From Isochrysis galbana (Eukaryota; Haptophyta; Isochrysidales; Isochrysidaceae), in assembly GCA_018136815.1 (NCBI GenBank), contig CM030944.1:2333834-2397833 (forward strand): a DNA stretch of 64,000 bases, given 5' to 3'. A program made the translations under genes and the position numbers. The notes below the pieces were generated by a model that made no database searches, was not told where the DNA came from, and worked only from the letters and a program-made list of their open reading frames with translations. Shown here in pieces: positions 17,558 to 26,089 of this stretch (the first letter of the stretch is position 1; each line of letters begins with the position of its first letter).

Positions 17558-20323
17558 CTACTGGGCCGGACGGAGAACAACCATCGTGCGGAGGCGGCGG
17601 TGGACTTCTGGGTCGTTACCACACTCGCCACTGCCGCCTTCGCAGAGAAAACGAATGTATGGTTGGCAAACGACGGGGTTATGAGCTCCGTCGCCCGTGC
17701 CATACTTCCACAAGTCTGCCTCGGGCGTACCAGATGGAGCCCGGGGACGAAAGGCGCAGTACGCGCAGCCGTTGGCGTCGGTCCACTCCTTGACGTCGCG
17801 GTCTAAGTCGTCGAGACGCGGCGCCGTCATGGTGGCATCCGAGGGACGGCAGCGCGTGAGCGCAGCGCGAAGGGCCGGGTGACCCGCGTAACGAGAGATT
17901 TGCCAGAAGCGGGCTCGCGCTCGAGACCAGCTACCTGGATCCCATTCCGAGAGGCCCGAATCGGCCGGAAGCCCAAGGCCGTTCGGAGGGGGATCACATT
18001 GGCGACGGGAAGACGTGCTTTTGCCGAGGGGACGGTCAAGAAGTGCGTCCGGTAACGGAGACGATGCGGAGTAATTCGTAGGCGGAGGCGGAGCCCGACG
18101 ATTGTCAGCGCCAGTCGCCTTGCGGTTCGAGTTGTTGTTTTGCGATTTTAATGCCTCGGCCACCGCCGCTTGGACGGCGGCGACCATCGAAGCCGTAGTG
18201 TCTGCGGGGTTAGAGGCAGTCTTAGCAACCTTGGCGGTCTTGGTGGACTTGGAAGTAGTCGCCGGCGGCGTCACGGCGGCGACCGTGACCGACGCTTGTT
18301 GGCCAGCGCGGGCTTGTTCGTACGGGCTCAGGTAGCGCTGGCAGAGGTTGACGCACGAAAGGGCCGAACGAGGGAGCTCGTGGTTCTCGACGCGGAAGCG
18401 AGTCTTCGCAAGACACTCGCCGAACTTGGTCGCGTTATCCACGCCGCGAGCCGCGTCGACCTTGTCGTTCCGAATGATGGACTCGAATCGTTGATTGATA
18501 TCGTGCGACATGTTTGGGTGGTCCCAGACCGTCGTGGCATCCACCTTCGCGTCACCCATCTTGCGGACGTACGCGCGCACCAAATTCTTGGATAACTCTA
18601 AGAGATCGGAGCCGGCTTCACGGGCTACGAGGCGGTCCCACTCCATGGAGGCGGAGTCTTTGGCGAAGCCGGGCACGTTGGCCGCGAAGGTGGCGTCGCA
18701 CTTGCGGAGAAGCACGTCGCAGGCCAGCGCGGGATTGAGAGAGAGAACCGGATCTTCGGCGAGATCGAGGAGGAAGGCGTAAATCCTTTGGTTGCCGGTG
18801 GTGCACAAGTTGGCGGCCGCTAGCAAGGATGTAAAGATTTCACGGTGGTCGCAGCCGAGCGAGAGGGCGCGCTCGAGTGGCTTGATGAAGGACAGACGAA
18901 AATCATTCCAGGAGGTGGCCGCTGTCTGGACGTTGTCCGAGGCCAGGCCCTTGGGGAACTTGATCTCGGAAAGTTCTTTGCCCATTCGGACTTGGTGATG
19001 GAGGGTGCGGTCGAGGAAGAAGCGGCTCCGAGCCCACTTGGTCACGTGCTCCTTCTCGAAAAACACACGGTAGTGCCAAACATTGCCGGCCCGAGAGAGG
19101 CCGCCGTTGAGAATGGCGTGGATTAGCTCGAAATCGTCGGAGTTCTTGTAGAGAGAAGCTACCTCATAGGGGGACATGTTAAACAGTTGGTCCCATGAGG
19201 CTAGGATGACCTCTCGCTCAGAAACATCCCCGGCGAGGCTTGGATCGACGGGATGCCGCCGAGTCGCCGGATTTGGAAGCGAGCGGAGGCCCGCGACGGT
19301 GGGTGGAGGTTGGGGATCAGAAACAGGCTTGACAGACGGGACAGGAACGGGTGTATTGGGTACGGGATCGGAAATCGGATTTGGCGGAACGGAGAACGGC
19401 GCGGCGGGCAAAGGTTGAGAAGGGAACTTGGCCGAGGCAGGGGGAGCACCGATGGAGTTGTCTCCTTCTTCCACAAGCGGTGGCGAAGTTTCGACTCGAG
19501 ACGAAGTCGTAGTGCCCGCTTGGCCCTGTAGAATGTTGAGTATCGTGTTGAAGGTAGACCCCACCTCTCGCTGAAATTCTTCGTGGCGCTGGGCGGCTTG
19601 GAGGGTAGAGGACTCGAGGCGGTCGACAGCGCCGCGGAGAGCCTCGATCTGGACTTGTTGGTCCATGATTTGGGCGGCGCCGACGGTGGCGGTCGGAGGT
19701 GGAACGACGTTACGTTTGGGGTACGAATACGTCGACGGGGGTGGAACAAACTCTTCATATGGTGGGGGCTCGAAAGGAGGGAGGGACCGGACGGAACCCA
19801 CATCATCTTCAGCACCAACCACAGAGGGATTGAGAGAGGAAGGAACACTTGGCAAAGGATCAGCGAAAGAAAGGAGAGGAAAGGCCACCGGTGGAGCAAC
19901 GGACGAGGCTAGAGGACCCATTCCAGCTCCAGTTGACGGGGTGTGAGTAGAGGCCCGCGGAGGCGGCGGAACTTCGACCGTCGGCGCGGAGAGGCGAGAG
20001 GGGGGGAGAACTGGCTCGGAAAGGCTCTCCTTTGAAGAAGGGAGGGGTCCCACGAGGCTCTCTTCCCCAGGAGACTTCGACCCGAACAGTTCGGGAAGAG
20101 AAGAAGAAGAGACGGGCTCATGACGCGGGGACGATGAAGATTTCTCAAGGGAAGAACTCGACGTGACGACCGGAGCCGAAGGCGCGAGCGAAGATTTTGT
20201 GCTTGTCAGAGCAAGGCTCATCTCACTCTTGGAGATGGCCTGCGAGGGCGCGCCGGCAGCTAGCGCGGAATGCGGTTCTTGCGGGGAGCTCATGGAGCTT
20301 TCCTCGGGGGTGACTACGGGCAT
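17558..20323 (-). CDS. gag: Gag polyprotein of element 2
   Basis: 921 residues from an ATG at 20323 (MPVVTPEESSMSS) to TAG at 17560-17558. The N-terminus is Ser/Pro-rich, followed by a short coiled coil around IMDQQVQIEALRGAVDRLES. The central core resembles element 1 Gag (VRMGKELSEIKFPKG, ASDNVQTAATSWNDF). The C-terminal cysteine cluster is also conserved (CAYCAF, HNPVVC, FLCEGGSGEC). A longer open frame starts at 20344 with a non-ATG codon, so 20323 was chosen. The TAG is followed by an open frame in phase, as in element 1. Confidence 0.83.
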   Translation of the reverse strand: MPVVTPEESSMSSPQEPHSALAAGAPSQAISKSEMSLALTSTKSSLAPSAPVVTSSSSLEKSSSSPRHEPVSSSSLPELFGSKSPGEESLVGPLPSSKESLSEPVLPPSRLSAPTVEVPPPPRASTHTPSTGAGMGPLASSVAPPVAFPLLSFADPLPSVPSSLNPSVVGAEDDVGSVRSLPPFEPPPYEEFVPPPSTYSYPKRNVVPPPTATVGAAQIMDQQVQIEALRGAVDRLESSTLQAAQRHEEFQREVGSTFNTILNILQGQAGTTTSSRVETSPPLVEEGDNSIGAPPASAKFPSQPLPAAPFSVPPNPISDPVPNTPVPVPSVKPVSDPQPPPTVAGLRSLPNPATRRHPVDPSLAGDVSEREVILASWDQLFNMSPYEVASLYKNSDDFELIHAILNGGLSRAGNVWHYRVFFEKEHVTKWARSRFFLDRTLHHQVRMGKELSEIKFPKGLASDNVQTAATSWNDFRLSFIKPLERALSLGCDHREIFTSLLAAANLCTTGNQRIYAFLLDLAEDPVLSLNPALACDVLLRKCDATFAANVPGFAKDSASMEWDRLVAREAGSDLLELSKNLVRAYVRKMGDAKVDATTVWDHPNMSHDINQRFESIIRNDKVDAARGVDNATKFGECLAKTRFRVENHELPRSALSCVNLCQRYLSPYEQARAGQQASVTVAAVTPPATTSKSTKTAKVAKTASNPADTTASMVAAVQAAVAEALKSQNNNSNRKATGADNRRAPPPPTNYSASSPLPDALLDRPLGKSTSSRRQCDPPPNGLGLPADSGLSEWDPGSWSRARARFWQISRYAGHPALRAALTRCRPSDATMTAPRLDDLDRDVKEWTDANGCAYCAFRPRAPSGTPEADLWKYGTGDGAHNPVVCQPYIRFLCEGGSGECGNDPEVHRRLRTMVVLRPAQ

Positions 20324-21603
20324 GGTGATCGACGCACGACGCACGACGCACGGAGGGCGCGGAAGTGTGGAAGGAGGCTTGTGGGAGGTGGTGGCAGGCG
20401 ACTGGGGGTGGCTCAGGCGCGTGCTTGGCTGGTATTGACTCGTTGACTCGGGGTATAGACTCGGGAACTCGGGGGGACTCGCTTGGGAACACGGTGGGAC
20501 TCGACGAAGTTGCTACAAAAACACTCACAAGAAACCCAAACCCCAACGACCTTGGGCTCAGAAAACTAACGTAAACACTCCGGAATCATACGATAAACAA
20601 ACCCTCCCCGTGCGACAAAGGCTGAGGTCGCGATCGCTCGTCATGCGCGAAGAAATACGGAAAGAGAGCGCAAAACTACGCAAACGAAGGGTTCAAACTA
20701 TCGTTAAAGTGAAAACTCGTCCGCTGAAGCCAACGCGGAGGGTCGAGGAGAGGTCCAAACTCGCGCGGGGGGAAGAAGGCGATGTGCAGAGAGACCTTCT
20801 AGACAAGCGACGAGCAAGGGGCGACGAAACAAGACGCGAGACGCGGGGCGCGTGCCATTCGTTCTTCCCTTCTTTCACCGAAAACGCGGCGAAACTAACG
20901 TTAAACATCGGTACCCCCTCCGCGAGAATCGCGAAGAAGAACGGACGAGATGGAGGCAATCATCGAAGGAATCGCGAGAGGAATCGAAGCGAGGGGGGGG
21001 AAACAGCGCGCGCGGGGGGGGGAACGAACGACGGCCGGAGGAAACGAACCGCGCGCGGAGGAGAAGAACCTCGCGCGGGGGGGGGAATAATATAACGGCC
21101 GGAGGCGACGGATGGCACGCCGAGAGGAAGAACCTGCCGCGGGGGGCGAGGGACCGAGGGCACGGCGGGGCAGCGTGGGAGGGCGCGAGGGTGATCTCGG
21201 AGCGAGATCGCGTCCTTTCCCTCGCGGAGCGCAGAGAGACCCCCACGGAACATCCTGGGACCGGAGAATGTTTTGGACGAAACTTCCCTCCGTCGGCCGA
21301 GGAGAGGAGGACGGAGAGAGAGAGAGAGAGAGAGTCTCGCAGAGCAACTGCGGAACGAGAAGTCGAAGTCATGCCGGTTTATTACCTTAAACGAGCCAAC
21401 AATTATAGTAACAGCAAAAACAAAATTCGAATCGCAAATTTCGAGACCAAAATCTGCAAACCTGGACTTGAGACCATGGGGAATCCGAATCTGTGTGTCT
21501 TGTGCGTCAGTGGCAACACGGGGAACTGTTCAATTGTAATTGTGAGCGCGTACCTTACACGAATATTCATGCCTACAGCCTTCAGATGGGCAGGAATACA
21601 ACA
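20324..21603 (-). repeat. 5' LTR and leader of element 2
   Basis: Read on the - strand it starts TGTTGTATTCCTGCCC and shows strong similarity over ~420 bp to 63578-64000. It contains AATAAA (about 21374-21381, - strand), a possible polyadenylation signal, and a CT microsatellite. The LTR/leader border is not visible because no second complete LTR is present. The open frames on the + strand through this region (20610-21718) are purine-rich artefacts. Confidence 0.78.
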
Positions 21604-22460
21604 TAGGGTCATGGATGACGAATTGGGATGGCCCATAGGGCCTGAGGGCAATGAGGAAGGGGCGAAGCCGGCGGCAGGCGCGGAGAGGGAGACCACTTCG
21701 GAGGTGCTGACGGGCTAAAGCCCGTCAGCAGAGGAAGGCGGGCAGGCGGGCTTGAGCGAGGGCGAGGACGGCGGCGAGAGCGGCATCGAGCGAGCGGCGA
21801 GAGGCGAGGGCGAGTGAGAGGAGGGCTGTGATGGCAGGGGCTGGTGAGGAGAGGCGAGGTTGTTGGGTATGAGTGTTACGAGAGCGAGAGCGACGAGAGC
21901 GAGAGCGACGGATGACGACTGACGACAGGACGACGGACAGAGACACCCAGGAAAACACCCCGACTCTCGCCCCACGACTTTCTCACGTAACTCGACTAAA
22001 ATCAAACCCAAACACTCCGGCCAGACGACGACGGACGACGATCAGAAGGCGATCTGTCGGCGATCCCGTCTGGAAGGGGAATCGCACCATAACGGAAACG
22101 AGGGGCAATCCTGCCGAACAAGATTCCAAGAGACCTACCAAATAAGACGAAAGGAGTGCGATGTGCCTAAGGGGGAGATACGAAGAGGTCGTAAATTAAA
22201 CCTGATTGCCCCCAGAAGCAGATAAAGAACCGCTGTAGAGATAGCAAATTAAACCTATTTGCGAGGCGCCTGGGAGGAAGAAAGGTGGGGAAACTTCCCT
22301 TCTCTTTCGAGAGAAAGAGAGAGGGCGCTCCACAACCCACGATCCCATGCATCCAAGCGAAGATTTTGACCGAGAACGAGAACGAGAGAATTATAACGAT
22401 AAATACCGAACGACGAAGAGAAGAGCGAAGCCTAACGAGTGTCGATTCGCGAATGCGACA
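21604..22460 (-). mobile_element. LTR and downstream piece of a third LTR element (element C)
   Basis: Read on the - strand, a G-run polypurine tract (22468-22461) is followed by TGTCGCATTCGCG, the same LTR start as element 1 but then a different sequence. A second copy of this LTR start lies at 53567-53788 (+). The piece is cut at 21603 by the LTR of element 2, which lies in the same orientation, suggesting insertion of element 2 into element C. A leader segment with CCGGAGTGTTT resembles the element 2 leader. Confidence 0.65.
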
Positions 22461-23109
22461 CCCCCCTGCTAGGATCGAGCGTCCCGCGAGGAAAGAAGAG
22501 AACCTAACGGACATCGGAGAGCTCCAAGCAAGCCACGAGAAAGGCAGAAGAGCAATCCTGAACGAGACCGAATGAGCCAAGAGCGAAGAGCGAATAAATC
22601 CGAAGAGCGAATGAAACAATAAATCTGAAGAGCGAATGAAACAATAAATCCGAATGGAGGGAGAGCCGCGCACCCAACGCCGAACCAAGACGGAAGACGT
22701 GATGAGCGACGCACCGAGAAGTTACGAATTACGAACAACGAACAATCGAGGACCGAGGAGAACGCGGAACGACAAGAATCGAGAATCGAGAGCGAGAAAC
22801 GAAGAACGCGGAACGACGAGAATCGAGAATCGAAGAACGAGAAACGAAGAACGCGGAACGACGAGAATCGAGAATCGACGATGAATCGAAGAACGAGAAA
22901 CGAAGAACGCGGAACGACGAGAATCGAGAATCGACGATGAATCGAAGAACGAGAAACGAAGAACGCGGAACGACGAACGACGAACTATAAGAATAGTGCG
23001 CGACGATCGAAGAGACAGGAAGTACCACACCCGTCCGGACGATAAGGTGTAGAATCGGCGGCCGGCGCGGCAGACCGCAGGACTCAACGCTGCAACCCAT
23101 CCCCTTCTC
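22461..23109 (-). repeat. 3' end of element C with a minisatellite
   Basis: Directly upstream (on -) of the element C polypurine tract. About 22760-22985 is a minisatellite built from units such as AACGAGAAACGAAGAACGCG and GACGAGAATCGAGAATCGA, in copies of roughly 30-58 bp. Flanking repeats of GAAGAGCGAATGAAACAATAA (about 22575-22655) are also tandem. No coding sequence is recognised. Confidence 0.6.
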
Positions 23110-24314
23110 TCTTTTACGAGAAAAACTATTGTTATAGTTTTAGCGATGGAGCGCGCGCCGACCGCTCCCACCTCCCAGCCCCCCGCCGCCACGACGCCCC
23201 ACCGGGGCCGCCCCAAGCCGCCGGAGCCGAAGCGCTCCCAGGCCGCCCCCTTGACCGACAGTGACGTTGACATGATCCTGCCGCCATCGCCTCCACAGCA
23301 GCCACACAAGCAGGGAACAGGCAGAGTCCTGTTCCCTGCAGACCAACAGGACCAGACTCTGGCCCTTCCACCTGCCTCTGCCGCCGCTCCACCACAACAA
23401 GGACTCCCCATGGTGGGTGGCAGCCTTGCTGCCACCCCCATGGAGGCAACTCCTACCTTCTGTGCACCCCTCGGGGGCGGGCACTTCACTCAACAAACAA
23501 TCATTGGAGCCTTTACGGCTTCCAACCCCTCAAACAACAATCCACAGAAATCGTACGCTGAGGCGGCCGGCCCCAAAGGGAAGCAACCACAAGAAGCACA
23601 GAAGGCTCCACCTCTGCCCCCTCAACATCCACCGCCGCCCTCGCGCAAGCGGGCGGACCCACAGTCGGACCCGAAGCCAAACCAAACACACAACACACAC
23701 GCACAATTCGCCTCACCCCCACAAGATGATGAGGAGGAACCGGATGACACTCCTTACTTCATACAGCTAGCCCAGCTAGCTGAAGACAAGAAGGAGATCA
23801 AAAGTGAGGACGTAGCAACCTACATGAAATACCTCCTCTCAAAGCTTGAAGGTCTCGATGCCACCCCTGATGGGATGGATAAAGGACGCAAAGGTCCCTG
23901 GATCTTTTACGTCGATGAAGACGCGCACGACCAATTCAAGACCGCATATGGCGACAAGCTTCAAGCAGCTCTCTCGGGAGTCTCACACGAGTTCGCGGTG
24001 ACCTATGGCGCTCTAGCCGACTCGGCTCCACGCAAGTCTAGCGCCGTCCGGTCCTCTCTAAAGGAGGTGGCAACCTACATTGTATTTCGCATTTTCGACC
24101 CCGTTAAAGCATACAAGACGAAAACTCGACATCTCGCTAGCGCTTTGGAGCGTGAAGGGTTCCACGTATTACGAGGCAACCAACAACGTGCCAAAACCAC
24201 CGTGGAAGGGATCACGAAAGTCGAATCGGGCAAACGCCCGATTTGGCATTTCTACGTCTATACCGACACCTCCGCCTTGGGACACCGTTTCCCTCGCAAC
24301 TTTCACGTGACTGT
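23110..24314 (+). mobile_element. Non-LTR retrotransposon 5' end with ORF1, 3' truncated
   Basis: This starts with a hairpin (arms AAAACTAT and ATAGTTTT, centre TGTT, about 23122-23142), then ATGGAGCGCGC at 23146. The frame (to about 24314) is Pro-rich in its first third, has SYAEAA near residue 140, an acidic stretch, then a globular part with YIVFRIFDPVKAYKTK that resembles RRM-like LINE ORF1 domains. LINE copies elsewhere in the window start with the same hairpin plus MERA. The similarity stops at about 24314 against an integrase fragment on the other strand, and the frame then runs on by chance to 24423. Loss of the 3' end is unusual for a LINE. Confidence 0.6.
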
Positions 24315-24500
24315 GCGCTCGAGGATGACCGAGGTGAGTTGGCTAGCGAGGTTGCTGCCGGAGTCCGAGCGAAGTTGCCTTGGTACTCCGTGCCGAGAAA
24401 CGACGTACGACATGAAGGCGTGAAGAGCGTCGGCACTCGAGGGGTCGCCGTTGTGAGGGGCCGCCTCAATCCAACGAGTGAGCGAGTCCACGAAAACGAG
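24315..24500 (-). pseudogene. Ty3/gypsy integrase core fragment
   Basis: On the - strand this reads DSLTRWIEAAPHNGDPSSA, then SRHGVPRQLRSDSGSNL. It aligns closely to the element 1 integrase (DSLTRWIEAEPSNGDPSS, RYGVPRQLRTDAGSNL), including the second catalytic Asp. The catalytic Glu is missing because the fragment ends at the LINE junction. It may be the remaining pol of element C (same strand) after deletion and LINE insertion. Confidence 0.8.
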
Positions 24501-24870
24501 GAGCTTGTCGAAGCATTCAAATCATGTTCATTTGGATTCTGAATGTTCTTCATCTGATGTGCTAAGCCCTCGTTCTCGGCAATTTGCGTGAGCTGATCGT
24601 AATTGACATACCCTCTATCGAAACGCCTGAATGATATGTACGCCCTTATGAACCTGCCGTATTTGTCATCATCAAGCTCATTCACGAATGTTTCGTACAG
24701 CTCCTTCTCCTTGTTGTTATTCAGAGCTCGGTCAATTTCGTACCGCCACGCCCCATTGTCGGATGCCGTGCTACTAAGGATATTCTTGATATTGTTCGGA
24801 TTTACTATTGTTACGTAATCTATGTTAACATCGCTAGTGCTGGGCATGTATGATAGTATCGTATAATAGT
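24501..24870 (-). pseudogene. Unrecognised AT-richer ORF fragment
   Basis: On the - strand an open frame encodes about 110 residues of ordinary globular composition (NIDYVTIVNPNNIKN, KELYETFVNELDDDKYGRF, SFRRFDRGYVNYDQLTQIAE). It has no low complexity and noticeably more A/T than its surroundings. The frame is fused downstream to an out-of-frame reading of the integrase fragment, so its true end is unknown. I do not recognise the family. Different composition and isolation suggest a foreign or viral fragment, or part of an exon. Confidence 0.35.
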
Positions 24871-24964
24871 ATCGTACATATTTTTGTGTCACGGCACCAA
24901 CTCGAGCGGGATGCATCAGTCCTCTTGCCAAACGAGTGGGTTGGATAGCGCTACCCTCATGATC

Positions 24965-25100
24965 CCCACGATCCTCCGCGATTGAACGCTTTTCCATGCG
25001 GTGGGGGTGATGGCGATTGAACGCGTTCCACGTGTAGGCTGATGGTGATTGAACGCTTTTCCATGCGGTGGGTGATGGTGATTGAGCGCTTCTCGCCTGA
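24965..25100. repeat. Tandem repeat, ~40-50 bp units
   Basis: Three to four units containing GATTGAACGC, followed by TTTTCCATGCGGTGGG or a variant. No gene is seen in 24870-25250. Confidence 0.6.
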
Positions 25101-25264
25101 TGTCCTCACCCAAGTCCTCTATAGGTGGGAATTGATTCGTAGTGCAATACTCCCACAGAAGCTTCCCGTTGCGACGTCCAGGCAGGTGAGGTGACACTTG
25201 ACGGGGCTCTTCGTCTGGTTCCATAGGACGCTTCACAGAAGAGGAGGCCATCGCGATTCTGGTA

Positions 25265-25345
25265 CGCGGGGAGGGCAGAGGAGGGGCTCTGAAGGGAGAG
25301 GAGGGGCTCTGAAGGGAGAGGAGGGGCTCTGAAGGGAGAGGGGGC
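25265..25345. repeat. Tandem repeat, 22-bp unit x 3
   Basis: The unit GAGGGGCTCTGAAGGGAGAG is repeated three times head to tail with almost no change. Confidence 0.8.
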
Positions 25346-25369
25346 TGGTAGGCAATGCAGGGCGGCGGA

Positions 25370-25555
25370 GAACTGCTCAACTGCAGGGCAACTGCTCAAC
25401 TACACGGCAACTGCTCAACTGCAGGGGCAACAGCTCAACTGCAGGGCTACTGCTCAACTGCAGGGCAACTGCTCAACTACACGGCAACTGCTCAACTGCA
25501 GGGGCAACTGCTCAACTGCAGGGCTAATGCTCAACTGCAGGGCAACTGCTCACCC
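25370..25555. repeat. Tandem repeat based on GCAACTGCTCAACTGCAGG
   Basis: About nine to ten units of roughly 19 bp, alternating CAACTGCAGGG and CAACTACACGG forms, which gives a higher-order period of several units. Each unit carries a PstI-like CTGCAG palindrome. No coding role is apparent. Confidence 0.8.
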
Positions 25556-25861
25556 TTCCCTCGTCTCCTCCATATAGACGTGTGACGAAACTTGTTGTCT
25601 GCTTTTACGCGGTCGGTGCTCTTTGGTGTAACTCATCAGTGCTCTTTGGTGTGAGACGTGGATCGTGAATTCCAACGAGATATCGACCCTGCCCCCAAGT
25701 CGAGTGAATGGAGTCAGACCACGTGTGGGTTTCAACATGTGAAGTGTCCAGTTGAGTCAAGTAACCTCCAGGTGACAACGAAAGGTGTTAGCAGGGATGG
25801 GGATAATTGAACGCTTTTGGTCTTATGGTTGTAGAAGTTGGGGTGGTCTCTCGGCGGGGGT
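25556..25861. other. Intergenic, nothing recognised
   Basis: No coding frame or repeat was recognised. Confidence 0.4.
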
Positions 25862-26045
25862 ACCACGTTAGAAATTGTAGTCTTGTAAGAGGTCTTGTTG
25901 GCTAGCATCCCTAGCCACATCCACCGGACGAGCCATGCACCAACCGCGCACACCCCCATCGCGGGGTAGGGGCTCCGTTGCCGATGAGGCACGGTCCCTC
26001 AGCACTAGGATTAAACTAGGACAACAAGAAAACTTTGACAACGAC
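25862..26045 (+). promoter_or_regulatory. Upstream block shared with the NDH-2 gene
   Basis: Three blocks here recur in order at 44095-44240 upstream of the NDH-2 gene: a CGGACGAGCCA block, a block ending GGGGCTCCGTTGCCGATGA, and one with ACAAGAAAACTTTGACA. The first ~50 bases (GAAATTGTAGTCTTGTA, then GGCTAGCATCCCTAGC) also occur inverted at 39485-39578, so part of the block is a dispersed repeat. It lies just upstream of the ABC1 start codon and may be a promoter module or a repeat captured as one. Confidence 0.45.
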
Positions 26046-26089
26046 GCTATGTTCTGACGCTCCTCCTCTCCACTCCCTCTCTCTGCTCT

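Larger units (their letters stand above)
13064..21603 (-). mobile_element. Second, diverged chromovirus (element 2), 3' part missing
   Basis: A related but clearly different LTR element on the - strand. Its LTR starts at 21603 (TGTTGTATTCCTG read on -), gag runs 20323-17558, and pol continues to the gap at 13063, inside or just after the protease region. RT, RNase H, integrase and the 3' LTR lie beyond the gap or are lost. Gag-TAG-pol organisation and the methyltransferase domain match element 1. Pol carries at least three frame breaks, so this copy is defective unless they are sequencing errors. A near-identical LTR copy starts at 63578. Confidence 0.87.

Noticed and set aside
20610-21718. 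Long + strand frames rich in Arg, Gly and Glu
   Set aside because: They lie antisense to the element 2 LTR and leader and come from purine-rich sequence.
24212-24997. One 261-codon - strand gene
   Set aside because: It is a chance fusion of the unknown AT-richer fragment with an out-of-frame reading of the integrase fragment, whose true frame is 24303-24491.
25370-25555. CRISPR array
   Set aside because: Units are directly adjacent without unique spacers, and the genome is eukaryotic.
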